From the NCBI GenBank assembly GCA_002167805.1, contig NHBT01000006.1:1-17029 (forward strand): DNA of 17,029 nt. The letters run 5' to 3'. A program made the translations under genes and the position numbers. Below are positions 7,851 through 14,796 of the stretch, piece after piece; position 1 is the stretch's first letter, and the number at the start of each line of letters is the position of its first letter. Origin of the DNA: Owenweeksia sp. TMED14 (GTDB lineage: Bacteria > Bacteroidota > Bacteroidia > Flavobacteriales > Schleiferiaceae). The notes beneath the pieces are model-generated. The model had not been told where the DNA came from, searched no databases, and saw nothing but the letters and a program-made list of their open reading frames with translations.

Positions 7851-9847
7851 AATCGATATTTCTAGGCTTTTTCATCATAGCATTTTGCTCTTGCAGTCGA
7901 AATAATTGCAATCAATCTTATGAAGTAATAGAACTAAATGAAGGGTGGTCTTTTTCGGAGTTGGGAGAAAATGATTTCAGGTCGGCCACTGTGCCAGGGT
8001 CGGTACACATGGATTTACTAGCAAATGCAATTATTGATAATCCTTTTTTTGAACGAAACGAATTAAATCTTCAATGGATTGAAAAAAAAAATTGGACTTA
8101 CAAGACAAAAATTTTAATTGATGATTCACATCTTTTAAAAAAAAATTTAATGTTACGTTTTAATGGACTTGATACATATGCTAAGGTCTATTTAAATAAT
8201 TCTTTAATCTTATCTACAAATAATATGTTTCGCTCTTGGGAAATAGAAATTCAAGACTTAATTCAATTAGGAGAAAATGAATTAAAACTTGTATTCACCT
8301 CGCCCCTTAACGAAAATGAACAACTCGTGAATGAGTACCCCTACGCCCTCCCCTCTGGCAATGAACCTAGCTATATAGCTACGAAGACTGGTAATTTTAC
8401 CCGAAAGGCCGCATATCAATTTGGTTGGGATTGGGGGCCAAGGTTTGTAACTATGGGCATATGGAAACCCATCGAGTTAATTAGTTGGAGCGATGCTAAA
8501 ATTGAAGATGCCTACACTATTACTAAGGATATTAATAAAGGAGTTGCGTCTCTTGAGACGAATATAACCTTAGAAGTAAAAACTCCAGGGAATTATCGAA
8601 TAAGAATAGACACTTTTGAGATTTTAAAGCACTATGATAAAGGTATTCACAATTTGAAACATCAATTCAAGATATTTAATCCGAAATTATGGTGGGCTAA
8701 TAATATGGGTGAGCCATATTTATATGAAGAGAATATTTCTTTAATCCGGAAAGAAGAAAAAATCCATGAGAAAAAAAATTCTTTTGGTATTCGAACTATT
8801 GAGTTTATAAATGAGCCCGATTCGATTGGTACGTCTTTTTACTTTAAGTTAAATGACAGTACTATTTTTATAAAAGGGGCAAATTATATTCCTCAAGACG
8901 TTTTCTTATCACGGGTCTCAATAGAAAAATATCAACAATTAATTATTGCTGCAAAAGAAGCAAACTTCAACATGCTCAGAGTTTGGGGTGGAGGGATTTA
9001 TGAAAGAGATATATTTTATGAACTGTGCGATAAGTTTGGCATTCTGGTATGGCAGGATTTCATGTTTTCAGGCAGCCTATATCCTAATGAAATTGAATTT
9101 AAAAAAAATATAAAAGAAGAGGTAAGAGAAAATATTATCAGACTAAGGCGCCACCCTTGCATTGCAATCTGGTGCGGTAATAACGAAATTGAGGTGGCAT
9201 GGGAAAATTGGGGCTGGCAAAAGCAATTCGGGTATACCAATTCAGATTCTATAACTATATGGAAAAACTATTTCGATATTTTTAGAAAACTCATACCTGA
9301 GCAGATATCAGAACTTGATCCATTGAGAAGTTATATCCCAACTTCACCTTTAAGCAATTGGGGAGAAAAAGAAAATTTTAATCATTCTTCCATGCATTAT
9401 TGGGGAGTCTGGCATGGTAAAGAACCTTTTGAAAATTTCGAAAATAATATTGGACGATTTATGGTGGAATATGGATTTCAATCATTCCCAAAATTGTCAA
9501 GTCTTAAGATGGTTATGAACGATTCCAGTTTATACTTGGAATCGTTAGCAATGAAACATCGGCAAAAAAGCTACATTGGTAATCAATTGATTCAAAGTCA
9601 TATAAATCAGTATTTCCCGAATCCAAAAAATTTCAATGAATTCATTATTCTGAGTCAAAAAACCCAGGCACTTGGATTGGAAATGGCAATAAATTCGCAC
9701 ATGAATAAATCCCCACATTGCATGGGTACATTATTTTGGCAATTCAATGACTGTTGGCCAGGACCAAGTTGGAGTGTCATCGATTATTATGGAAACAAAA
9801 AAGATGCATACCTCTCAGTAAAAAATGCCTTTAAATCAATAGATTGA
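7847..9847 (+). CDS. Beta-mannosidase, glycoside hydrolase family 2, lipoprotein, lacking the usual C-terminal domains
   Basis: Hydrolyses terminal beta-mannosyl residues from oligosaccharides. The N-terminus is a lipoprotein signal with Cys residues at 14 and 16 (IAFCSCS). Residues about 25-215 form the GH2 sugar-binding jelly-roll domain (TVPGSVHMDLL, FNGLDTYAKVYLN, QFGWDWGPR 191-199). Residues about 216-315 are the Ig-like domain. From about 316 comes the TIM barrel: GANYIPQDVF, LRVWGGGIYE (377-386), acid/base Glu447 in WCGNNEIE, nucleophile Glu541 in VEYGFQSFP, and FWQFNDCWPGPSW near the end. At 666 aa it is about 150-200 residues shorter than typical Bacteroidota beta-mannosidases, which carry one or two further beta-sandwich domains; here the protein stops right after the barrel. 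The catalytic core looks complete, so activity is plausible. It overlaps the GH20 gene by 4 bases and ends 7 bases from the convergent peptidase gene. Confidence 0.93.
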   Translation: MKSIFLGFFIIAFCSCSRNNCNQSYEVIELNEGWSFSELGENDFRSATVPGSVHMDLLANAIIDNPFFERNELNLQWIEKKNWTYKTKILIDDSHLLKKNLMLRFNGLDTYAKVYLNNSLILSTNNMFRSWEIEIQDLIQLGENELKLVFTSPLNENEQLVNEYPYALPSGNEPSYIATKTGNFTRKAAYQFGWDWGPRFVTMGIWKPIELISWSDAKIEDAYTITKDINKGVASLETNITLEVKTPGNYRIRIDTFEILKHYDKGIHNLKHQFKIFNPKLWWANNMGEPYLYEENISLIRKEEKIHEKKNSFGIRTIEFINEPDSIGTSFYFKLNDSTIFIKGANYIPQDVFLSRVSIEKYQQLIIAAKEANFNMLRVWGGGIYERDIFYELCDKFGILVWQDFMFSGSLYPNEIEFKKNIKEEVRENIIRLRRHPCIAIWCGNNEIEVAWENWGWQKQFGYTNSDSITIWKNYFDIFRKLIPEQISELDPLRSYIPTSPLSNWGEKENFNHSSMHYWGVWHGKEPFENFENNIGRFMVEYGFQSFPKLSSLKMVMNDSSLYLESLAMKHRQKSYIGNQLIQSHINQYFPNPKNFNEFIILSQKTQALGLEMAINSHMNKSPHCMGTLFWQFNDCWPGPSWSVIDYYGNKKDAYLSVKNAFKSID

Positions 9848-9854
9848 TTTCATT

Positions 9855-11087
9855 TTAAAAAACCACTATTTTATCGATTACAGTGGATTCTCTTCTAACT
9901 TTAACCAAAGCTGAATCACCCTTTTCAAATAAACTTAAGCCTTTCATGTAAGATTGCATATTATGAATCTTAAGGGTGTCCATTTGGATAACAACGTCGC
10001 CTTTCAAAAACCCGGCACGACTTGCTGGCTTTCCCTCACTCACTCCATCAATTCGCATTCCATTTCCCTGAAATAAATAATCAGGCATAACTCCTAATGT
10101 AACAGTGAATTTGGGGGATTTATTATTAATGCTTTTAGTTTTTGTAAAACTCATTGGTTCATTCTCTTTCAATTGATCTGCAAGACGAAAAACAAAATCT
10201 GAAATAATTTGTAAACCTTTAAAATTAATTTTTTCAATATCATCACTTGGCTTATGATAGTCTTCATGCTGGCCAGTAAAAAAATGTAAGACTGGAATAT
10301 CTTTTAAATAGAACGAGGTGTGGTCTGAAGGTCCTGTTCCGGATTCCGATAAAACTAATTTTAATGATTTCTTATTCGCCTTATTTAATTCTCTCTTCCA
10401 ATTAGGACTTGTTCCAACCCCGTTTATTGCCAAACCCTTTGACTCATCTAACCTTCCAACCATGTCAAAATTCAACATGTAATCTAAAGTTTCAAGATCG
10501 ATTGTAGGGTTTTTACAGAAAAAATTAGATCCCAGTAAACCCATCTCTTCCCCAGAAAAAGCGATAAAAAGATAATTGGAATGTTTTGAAAAAATTTTTC
10601 TTTTCAATTCTTTTGCAAGGTCTAGCATTAGAGCGATACCGCTCGCATTATCATCTGCTCCATTATGAATAGCGCTATCCTTTGCTGAGTGTAAAGAACC
10701 CATTATGCCGTGGCCTAAATGATCATAATGCCCGCCAATCACAACAGTTTTCTTTGCCCCGTTATTTAAAAAACCTATAACATTTGTAATAGATATTCTT
10801 TTTGTTAAGTCTTCATGGTTTGAATGAGGGTTTATTTTTGGAGAGAAACTGAATGTTTGAAAATAGCCATTGGTCCCTTTTGGTGAAAGTCCAAGTCCCT
10901 TCATTCGCATAGCTATATATTCTGCAGCATAAGCTTCCCCTTTTGTACCACTCTCCCTGCCCTCAAGAGAATCAGATGATAAATATTCAATATCACGATA
11001 TAATTGATTTTGAGTCGGAAAAGAAATTTTCTTTATCTGACCGAATACAACAGATGGAAATATTAGAAAAATAAAAAACTTTTTCAC
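9855..11087 (-). CDS. Secreted M28 family zinc aminopeptidase with C-terminal PDZ domain
   Basis: Two-zinc exopeptidase exported to the periplasm or outside. Residues 1-16 are a signal peptide (FFIFLIFPSVVFGQ). The M28 catalytic domain spans about 25-305 with its metal and catalytic residues visible: GGHYDHLGHG (His120), NGADDNASG (Asp145), SGEEMGLLGS (Glu180/Glu181), NFDMVGR (Asp208) and DYHKPSDD (His278). Residues about 325-405 form a PDZ domain (GVSEGKPASRAGFLKGDVVIQM). The start is GTG 11087, directly preceded in frame by ATG TAG, so no longer N-terminus is possible. It is convergent with the mannosidase (7-base gap) and divergent from the PD40 lipoprotein gene. The family acts on peptide N-termini; the natural substrate cannot be told from the sequence. 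Confidence 0.93.
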   Translation of the reverse strand: MKKFFIFLIFPSVVFGQIKKISFPTQNQLYRDIEYLSSDSLEGRESGTKGEAYAAEYIAMRMKGLGLSPKGTNGYFQTFSFSPKINPHSNHEDLTKRISITNVIGFLNNGAKKTVVIGGHYDHLGHGIMGSLHSAKDSAIHNGADDNASGIALMLDLAKELKRKIFSKHSNYLFIAFSGEEMGLLGSNFFCKNPTIDLETLDYMLNFDMVGRLDESKGLAINGVGTSPNWKRELNKANKKSLKLVLSESGTGPSDHTSFYLKDIPVLHFFTGQHEDYHKPSDDIEKINFKGLQIISDFVFRLADQLKENEPMSFTKTKSINNKSPKFTVTLGVMPDYLFQGNGMRIDGVSEGKPASRAGFLKGDVVIQMDTLKIHNMQSYMKGLSLFEKGDSALVKVRRESTVIDKIVVF

Positions 11088-11121
11088 CTACATATGTTTT
11101 AAAATTTATATAATGACTTGT

Positions 11122-11151
11122 CAAAGCTAGCAATCGAAACAAATATTCCAA
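11122..11151 (-). promoter_or_regulatory. Putative promoter of the M28 peptidase gene
   Basis: On the minus strand, TTG (11151-11149) and TAGCTTTG (11129-11122) are 19 bases apart, matching the Bacteroidetes -33/-7 layout (TTTG ... TAnnTTTG). The -7 element is 34 bases upstream of the GTG start, giving a leader of roughly 30 bases. Confidence 0.5.
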
Positions 11152-11262
11152 TTTAATTAAGAACTGAATAAGGTTATTCAATATGTTTTTGGGGTATTTC
11201 AGATGATTTAATAACCCTAATTTCGAAATCAATCAATTTTATAAAAGTTTAAATAAAAGATC

Positions 11263-12318
11263 ATGAAGAACATTTTTATAATAATGATCATATTATTTCT
11301 TCAAGCTTGCAGCTCGAACCCGTCAATAATAAATGAAGGTGAATATCATTTTAGTTCCTTAAAACAACTAACGAATGGAGGGGATAATGCCGAGGCATAT
11401 TGGAGTTTTGACGATTCTAGGTTGATTTTTCAAGTAACTAATCCTAAATGGGGATTAGAATGTGATCAAATTTTCACTTTTGATTGGAAGAATGACAATC
11501 TATTCGATGAAATTCCGAAAATGGTTAGTACTGGTCTTGGTCGTACTACTTGTTCTTACTTCCTTCCAGGCGATACTACATTAGTTTATGCATCAACACA
11601 TTTAGCAGACTCCGTCTGCCCGCCAACTCCTGAGAGAAAGAACGACCGATATGTTTGGCCAATCTATGAGAGCTTTGATATTTTCACTTCAGATGACAAT
11701 GGAAATATTTTAAATCAATTAACCTCGGAACCAGGATACGATGCAGAAGCTACGGTTTCGCCCGTAGGCGATAAAATTGTATTTACATCAATGCGAACAG
11801 GAGATTTAGAATTATTCACTTGCGATATTAATGGTTCCAAACTAAAACAGATAACTTTTGATTTAGGATATGATGGTGGCGCCTTTTTTTCCCCTGATGG
11901 CAATCAATTGATTTTTCGCTCCAGCAGACCTAAATCAAAAATTGAAATAAAGAAATATAAAAAACTTTTGAGTCAAGGCCTTGTCGAGCCTACAAATATG
12001 GAACTATTTATCTGTAATTCTGACGGTTCTGAATTAAGACAACTAACCAATTTAGGGAAAGCAAATTGGTGTCCATTTTTTCACCCTTCAGGAAAAAAAG
12101 TCATCTTCGCCTCGAATCATAAGTCTGAGCGGGGTTTCCCATTTAATCTCTATATGATTAATACTGATGGTACAGAACTCGAACAAGTAACAAATGATGA
12201 TACTTTTGACGCATTCCCTGTTTTTTCTAATGATGGTAAGCGCTTGGTGTTCTCTTCAAATAGAAATAATGGCGGAACCCGAGAAACGAATTTATTTGTT
12301 GCTGATTGGACTGACTAA
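11263..12318 (+). CDS. PD40 / TolB-like beta-propeller lipoprotein
   Basis: The signal peptide ends in a lipobox (LFLQAC, Cys16), so the protein should be anchored in a membrane facing the periplasm or the surface. The rest is a WD40-like propeller of PD40 repeats. These show as repeated LT(N/S)...SPDG-type blades: LTSEPGYDAEATVSPVGDKIVF, cut here at about 159-180, then ITFDLGYDGGAFFSPDG (about 198-214), LTNLGKANWCPFFHPSG (about 260-276) and VTNDDTFDAFPVFSNDG (about 309-325). Such propellers bind proteins or glycans; no catalytic domain is attached in the 351 residues. It is divergent from the secreted M28 peptidase, so a shared role in extracellular peptide handling is possible, but that is inference. 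No clear promoter was seen for this gene in the 175-base divergent gap. Confidence 0.85.
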   Translation: MKNIFIIMIILFLQACSSNPSIINEGEYHFSSLKQLTNGGDNAEAYWSFDDSRLIFQVTNPKWGLECDQIFTFDWKNDNLFDEIPKMVSTGLGRTTCSYFLPGDTTLVYASTHLADSVCPPTPERKNDRYVWPIYESFDIFTSDDNGNILNQLTSEPGYDAEATVSPVGDKIVFTSMRTGDLELFTCDINGSKLKQITFDLGYDGGAFFSPDGNQLIFRSSRPKSKIEIKKYKKLLSQGLVEPTNMELFICNSDGSELRQLTNLGKANWCPFFHPSGKKVIFASNHKSERGFPFNLYMINTDGTELEQVTNDDTFDAFPVFSNDGKRLVFSSNRNNGGTRETNLFVADWTD

Positions 12319-12334
12319 GTTTCTACTATATTTG
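12306..12334 (+). promoter_or_regulatory. Putative promoter of the NTF2-like lipoprotein gene
   Basis: TTG (12306-12308) and TATATTTG (12327-12334) are separated by 18 bases, a good match to the Bacteroidetes -33/-7 pattern. The -7 lies 36 bases before the ATG at 12371. The -33 part is inside the end of the propeller gene. Confidence 0.5.
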
Positions 12335-12370
12335 GTTTGTTAAAAACCTATTAAAAAATACATTAAAAAA

Positions 12371-12895
12371 ATGAAAAACCTTTTTGCTATACTAATTTTC
12401 TCTATTTCTCTGGTGTCATGTAATTCAACTCAAACGGAAAATAATATGGATCCCCCTACTTCAGGATTTTATGTAAACGACTCAACCGTGACTTACCAAA
12501 TAGGATCTAACAAAGCCATTGAAACTTGGCAGAAATATCTTCATTATCACAATAAAGGTAATCTAGACTCAATCATAGAAATGGATTCAGAATCGATTCA
12601 AATTTATACTCCTGATGGCAAACTTGTAAGCGGCAAAGAGGAACACCGAGAGCAATTAGATGCTTGGTTCACTTTTGGCAATCCAAAATTCTGGACGATC
12701 TGGGCGACATCCATAAAAAATCCTGGGGAAGAAGGAGATTGGGTTATAACATCTTGTGTTCAGCGGACAAAATTTCTTGACCCCGAGTCAGGAGATTCAA
12801 CGATTCAAAATGTTGCTATAATGGCTAATATTTTGGTTGAGGGTAATCGAATTCATGAATTTTATGTTCATCAAAGAGAACTCACAAATAATTAG
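12371..12895 (+). CDS. NTF2/SnoaL-like (DUF4440-type) lipoprotein
   Basis: A 174-residue lipoprotein: hydrophobic leader, then lipobox SLVSC with Cys17, then a short polar linker. Residues about 45-170 have the pattern of the NTF2-like cone fold: a helical start (AIETWQKYLHYHNKGNLDSI), a strand with IQIYTPDGKLVSGKEE, a helix (HREQLDAWF), and a sheet ending in IHEFYVHQREL. This fold is used for small-molecule binding or as a scaffold, and no catalytic set is obvious, so the function is unknown. The start is ATG 12371, preceded by six A residues. A promoter-like pair upstream suggests it can be transcribed on its own. Confidence 0.7.
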   Translation: MKNLFAILIFSISLVSCNSTQTENNMDPPTSGFYVNDSTVTYQIGSNKAIETWQKYLHYHNKGNLDSIIEMDSESIQIYTPDGKLVSGKEEHREQLDAWFTFGNPKFWTIWATSIKNPGEEGDWVITSCVQRTKFLDPESGDSTIQNVAIMANILVEGNRIHEFYVHQRELTNN

Positions 12896-12919
12896 TATCG
12901 GACATATATTTTTTGGAAC

Positions 12920-12927
12920 TATTTTTG
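12920..12927 (+). promoter_or_regulatory. Possible -7 element for the SPFH gene
   Basis: TATTTTTG matches TAnnTTTG and lies 48 bases upstream of ATG 12976. No -33 TTG was found at the right distance. If used, the transcript would begin just before the hairpin at 12938-12963. Confidence 0.3.
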
Positions 12928-12937
12928 TTTATAACTT

Positions 12938-12963
12938 AAAGGCCTACAATGAAATAGGCTTTT
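12938..12963 (+). terminator. Hairpin between the NTF2-like and SPFH genes, likely terminator
   Basis: AAAGGCCTA (12938-12946) pairs with TAGGCTTTT (12955-12963), a 9-bp stem with one G-U pair and an 8-base loop, ending in a T run. It fits an intrinsic terminator for the NTF2-like gene, 43 bases after its stop. It ends only 12 bases before the next start codon, so it could also act in the SPFH leader. Confidence 0.55.
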
Positions 12964-12975
12964 AAATTTAAAAAA

Positions 12976-13758
12976 ATGAGTCGTTTAAAAATATTTACAA
13001 CAATATTAATTTTTTCACTAATTTTTTCATCTTGTGCAGTTGTTAAACCTGGAGAAGTTGGGGTGAAACAAACATTTGGAAAACTAAAAAGAGGTATTAT
13101 AGCTCCTGGGCTTACAGGTATAAACCCCCTAATAACCAAATTAGTTAAAATCCCGACAAGGACAGTAAACCAAGAAGTAAGGCTAAACCTACCCTCCAAA
13201 GAGGGGCTGAATGTAAGAGCCGAAATATCAATTTTATATCATTGTGAAAAAGCGAAGTCTATTGACATTATTAATGATGTAGGTGTAAACTTTGAAGAAG
13301 TCCTTATACTCAGTACATTCCGCTCTGCTTCAGCAGATGTTTGTGCCCAATTTTTTGCTAAAGACATGCATTCTGGAAAGAGATCATTTATCGAGAAGGA
13401 AATAAAAGATTTAATGAGCAAACTGTTAGAAAATCGTGGTTTCGTTATAGAAGCTGTTTTGCTTAAAAGCATAACATTACCTCCAGGACTTTATGCTGCA
13501 ATCGAATCTAAGTTAAGGGCTGAACAAGAAGCTCAGCAGATGGAATTTGTTTTGCAACGTGAAAATAAAGAGGCTGATAGAAAAAGAATTGAAGCCAAAG
13601 GGATAAGAGATGCCCAAAAAATAATCAAAGAAGGAATAACTGACGACAATATAGAATGGCGAAGTTTAGAGGTCTTAAAGGAGTTGGCGTCCTCACCAAA
13701 TGCCAAGCTTATAATTACGGATGGTAAAACTCCGGTATTAATAAATGGGGACAAATAA
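12976..13758 (+). CDS. SPFH/prohibitin-family lipoprotein
   Basis: Member of the stomatin/prohibitin/flotillin superfamily, which form membrane-attached oligomeric rings that organise membranes or proteases. The N-terminus has a hydrophobic segment and a lipobox (LIFSSC, Cys20), so this copy seems to be lipid-anchored rather than held by a transmembrane helix. The SPFH domain spans about 22-185 (VVKPGEVGVKQTFGK at the start, RTVNQEVRLNLPSKEGL, FRSASADVCAQFFAKDM). Residues about 178-220 form the charged coiled coil typical of the family (KLRAEQEAQQMEF, then RENKEADRKRIEAKG). The end (NAKLIITDGKTPVLI) is like other prohibitin C-termini, so 260 aa looks full length. The start is ATG 12976, preceded by six A residues. 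An open frame without a start codon continues directly after the stop. Confidence 0.88.
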   Translation: MSRLKIFTTILIFSLIFSSCAVVKPGEVGVKQTFGKLKRGIIAPGLTGINPLITKLVKIPTRTVNQEVRLNLPSKEGLNVRAEISILYHCEKAKSIDIINDVGVNFEEVLILSTFRSASADVCAQFFAKDMHSGKRSFIEKEIKDLMSKLLENRGFVIEAVLLKSITLPPGLYAAIESKLRAEQEAQQMEFVLQRENKEADRKRIEAKGIRDAQKIIKEGITDDNIEWRSLEVLKELASSPNAKLIITDGKTPVLINGDK

Positions 13759-13887
13759 ACCACTGAAGCAAGAAAGTTTGAACCTTTACATGTTGACATA
13801 AACGAATTCAACAATTTTATAGAACACTTGGACCAGAAACCATCCAAAAAAGGTAAAACCTCATACAATTTTTTAAATGAAGCTTAA
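13759..13887 (+). other. 42-codon open stretch in frame after the SPFH stop codon
   Basis: Directly after TAA 13756-13758, the same frame stays open for 42 codons to TAA 13885-13887, with a protein-like composition (for example KFEPLHVDINEF, then NNFIEHLDQKPSKKG). It has no ATG or GTG in frame; the only near-start codon is a TTG in the middle. It could be a readthrough extension, the tail of a lost gene, or chance. In DNA of this composition a run this long is expected by chance only a few per cent of the time, by my rough estimate. It overlaps the next gene by 11 bases. Confidence 0.25.
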
Positions 13888-14794
13888 TGTAAATAACGAA
13901 ACATCAAAGCTTTTATCTGTTGTTCTTGGGATAGCTGAGAGTACAGGCCCTGTTCCAAAAACTGAAGAATGCTATGATCCAAAAAGCAGACAGCATGTCC
14001 TGAATAAAACTTATCCCAAGGAAATAGATATGCTTCTTGAAATGGAGAGCTTCGCAAGTGTTTTGATGAAACATAATGTTAAAGTTTTTCGACCCGATGT
14101 TCTTGAGAACTACAATCAAATCTTTTCAAGAGATATTGGCTTTGTGATTGAGGATAAATTTATCATTTCAAATATTCTTCCTGAAAGATCAAGAGAAATT
14201 GAGGCTTTGAGTTTTATTCTTGATGCTATTGATAACAAAAAAATCATTAATCTGCCAGAAAACTGTCATATCGAAGGTGGCGATGTTATCGTACATAACG
14301 AATATTTATTTATTGGAACATACACAGGACGAGACTATCCAAAAATTCAAACAGCAAGGACAAATATCAATGCCATTGAATACCTTAAGTCTCTATTTCC
14401 GCAAAAACAAATAATTTCATTTCATTTAATAAAATCGAATACAGACCCTGAAAAAAATGCATTGCATTTAGATTGCTGTTTACAAACTGTTGGGAAAAAT
14501 AAAGTCGTAGTCTGTCCGGAAGCATTCTCCGATAAAAGTGAATATTCATGGATAATCGATCACTTCGGGGATAATAATATTTTAGAAATTTCCTTAAAAG
14601 AGATGAGTAATATGCAATGTAATTTCTTTTCTATTTCTGAGGATATAGTTATTAGCGAAAAAGGATTTTCAAAAGTAAACCAATGGTTGAGGAGCTTTGG
14701 TATTACCGTTGAAGAGATAGACTATAGAGAAATATCAAAACAGGGAGGGCTTCTAAGATGCTCAACATTACCATTGGAAAGAGTTAATAAATAA
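13877..14794 (+). CDS. Arginine deiminase / DDAH-like amidinotransferase-superfamily hydrolase
   Basis: Guanidino-group modifying enzyme of the pentein fold, expected to hydrolyse arginine (or a methylarginine) to citrulline with release of ammonia or an amine. Active-site features are visible: FSRD with Arg85-Asp86, EGGDV (Glu133-Asp136), the catalytic HLD (His197, Asp199), and the nucleophile Cys295 in GGLLRCSTLPLER near the C-terminus. The 305 residues are longer than DDAH (about 255-285) and shorter than ArcA (about 410), so substrate choice between arginine and related guanidines is open. The start is ATG 13877, with TAA as the preceding in-frame codon, so it cannot be longer. It is followed after two bases by a second enzyme of the same superfamily, which makes an arginine-to-ornithine route likely. 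Confidence 0.88.
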   Translation: MKLNVNNETSKLLSVVLGIAESTGPVPKTEECYDPKSRQHVLNKTYPKEIDMLLEMESFASVLMKHNVKVFRPDVLENYNQIFSRDIGFVIEDKFIISNILPERSREIEALSFILDAIDNKKIINLPENCHIEGGDVIVHNEYLFIGTYTGRDYPKIQTARTNINAIEYLKSLFPQKQIISFHLIKSNTDPEKNALHLDCCLQTVGKNKVVVCPEAFSDKSEYSWIIDHFGDNNILEISLKEMSNMQCNFFSISEDIVISEKGFSKVNQWLRSFGITVEEIDYREISKQGGLLRCSTLPLERVNK

Positions 14795-14796
14795 CT

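Noticed and set aside
13533..13868. Minus-strand 111-codon open frame opposite the SPFH gene end
   Set aside because: Most of it is the shadow of the SPFH coiled-coil region, and its product shows no domain.
14220..14414. Plus-strand 64-codon open frame inside the deiminase gene
   Set aside because: It lies wholly within the deiminase coding sequence in another frame and has no independent support.
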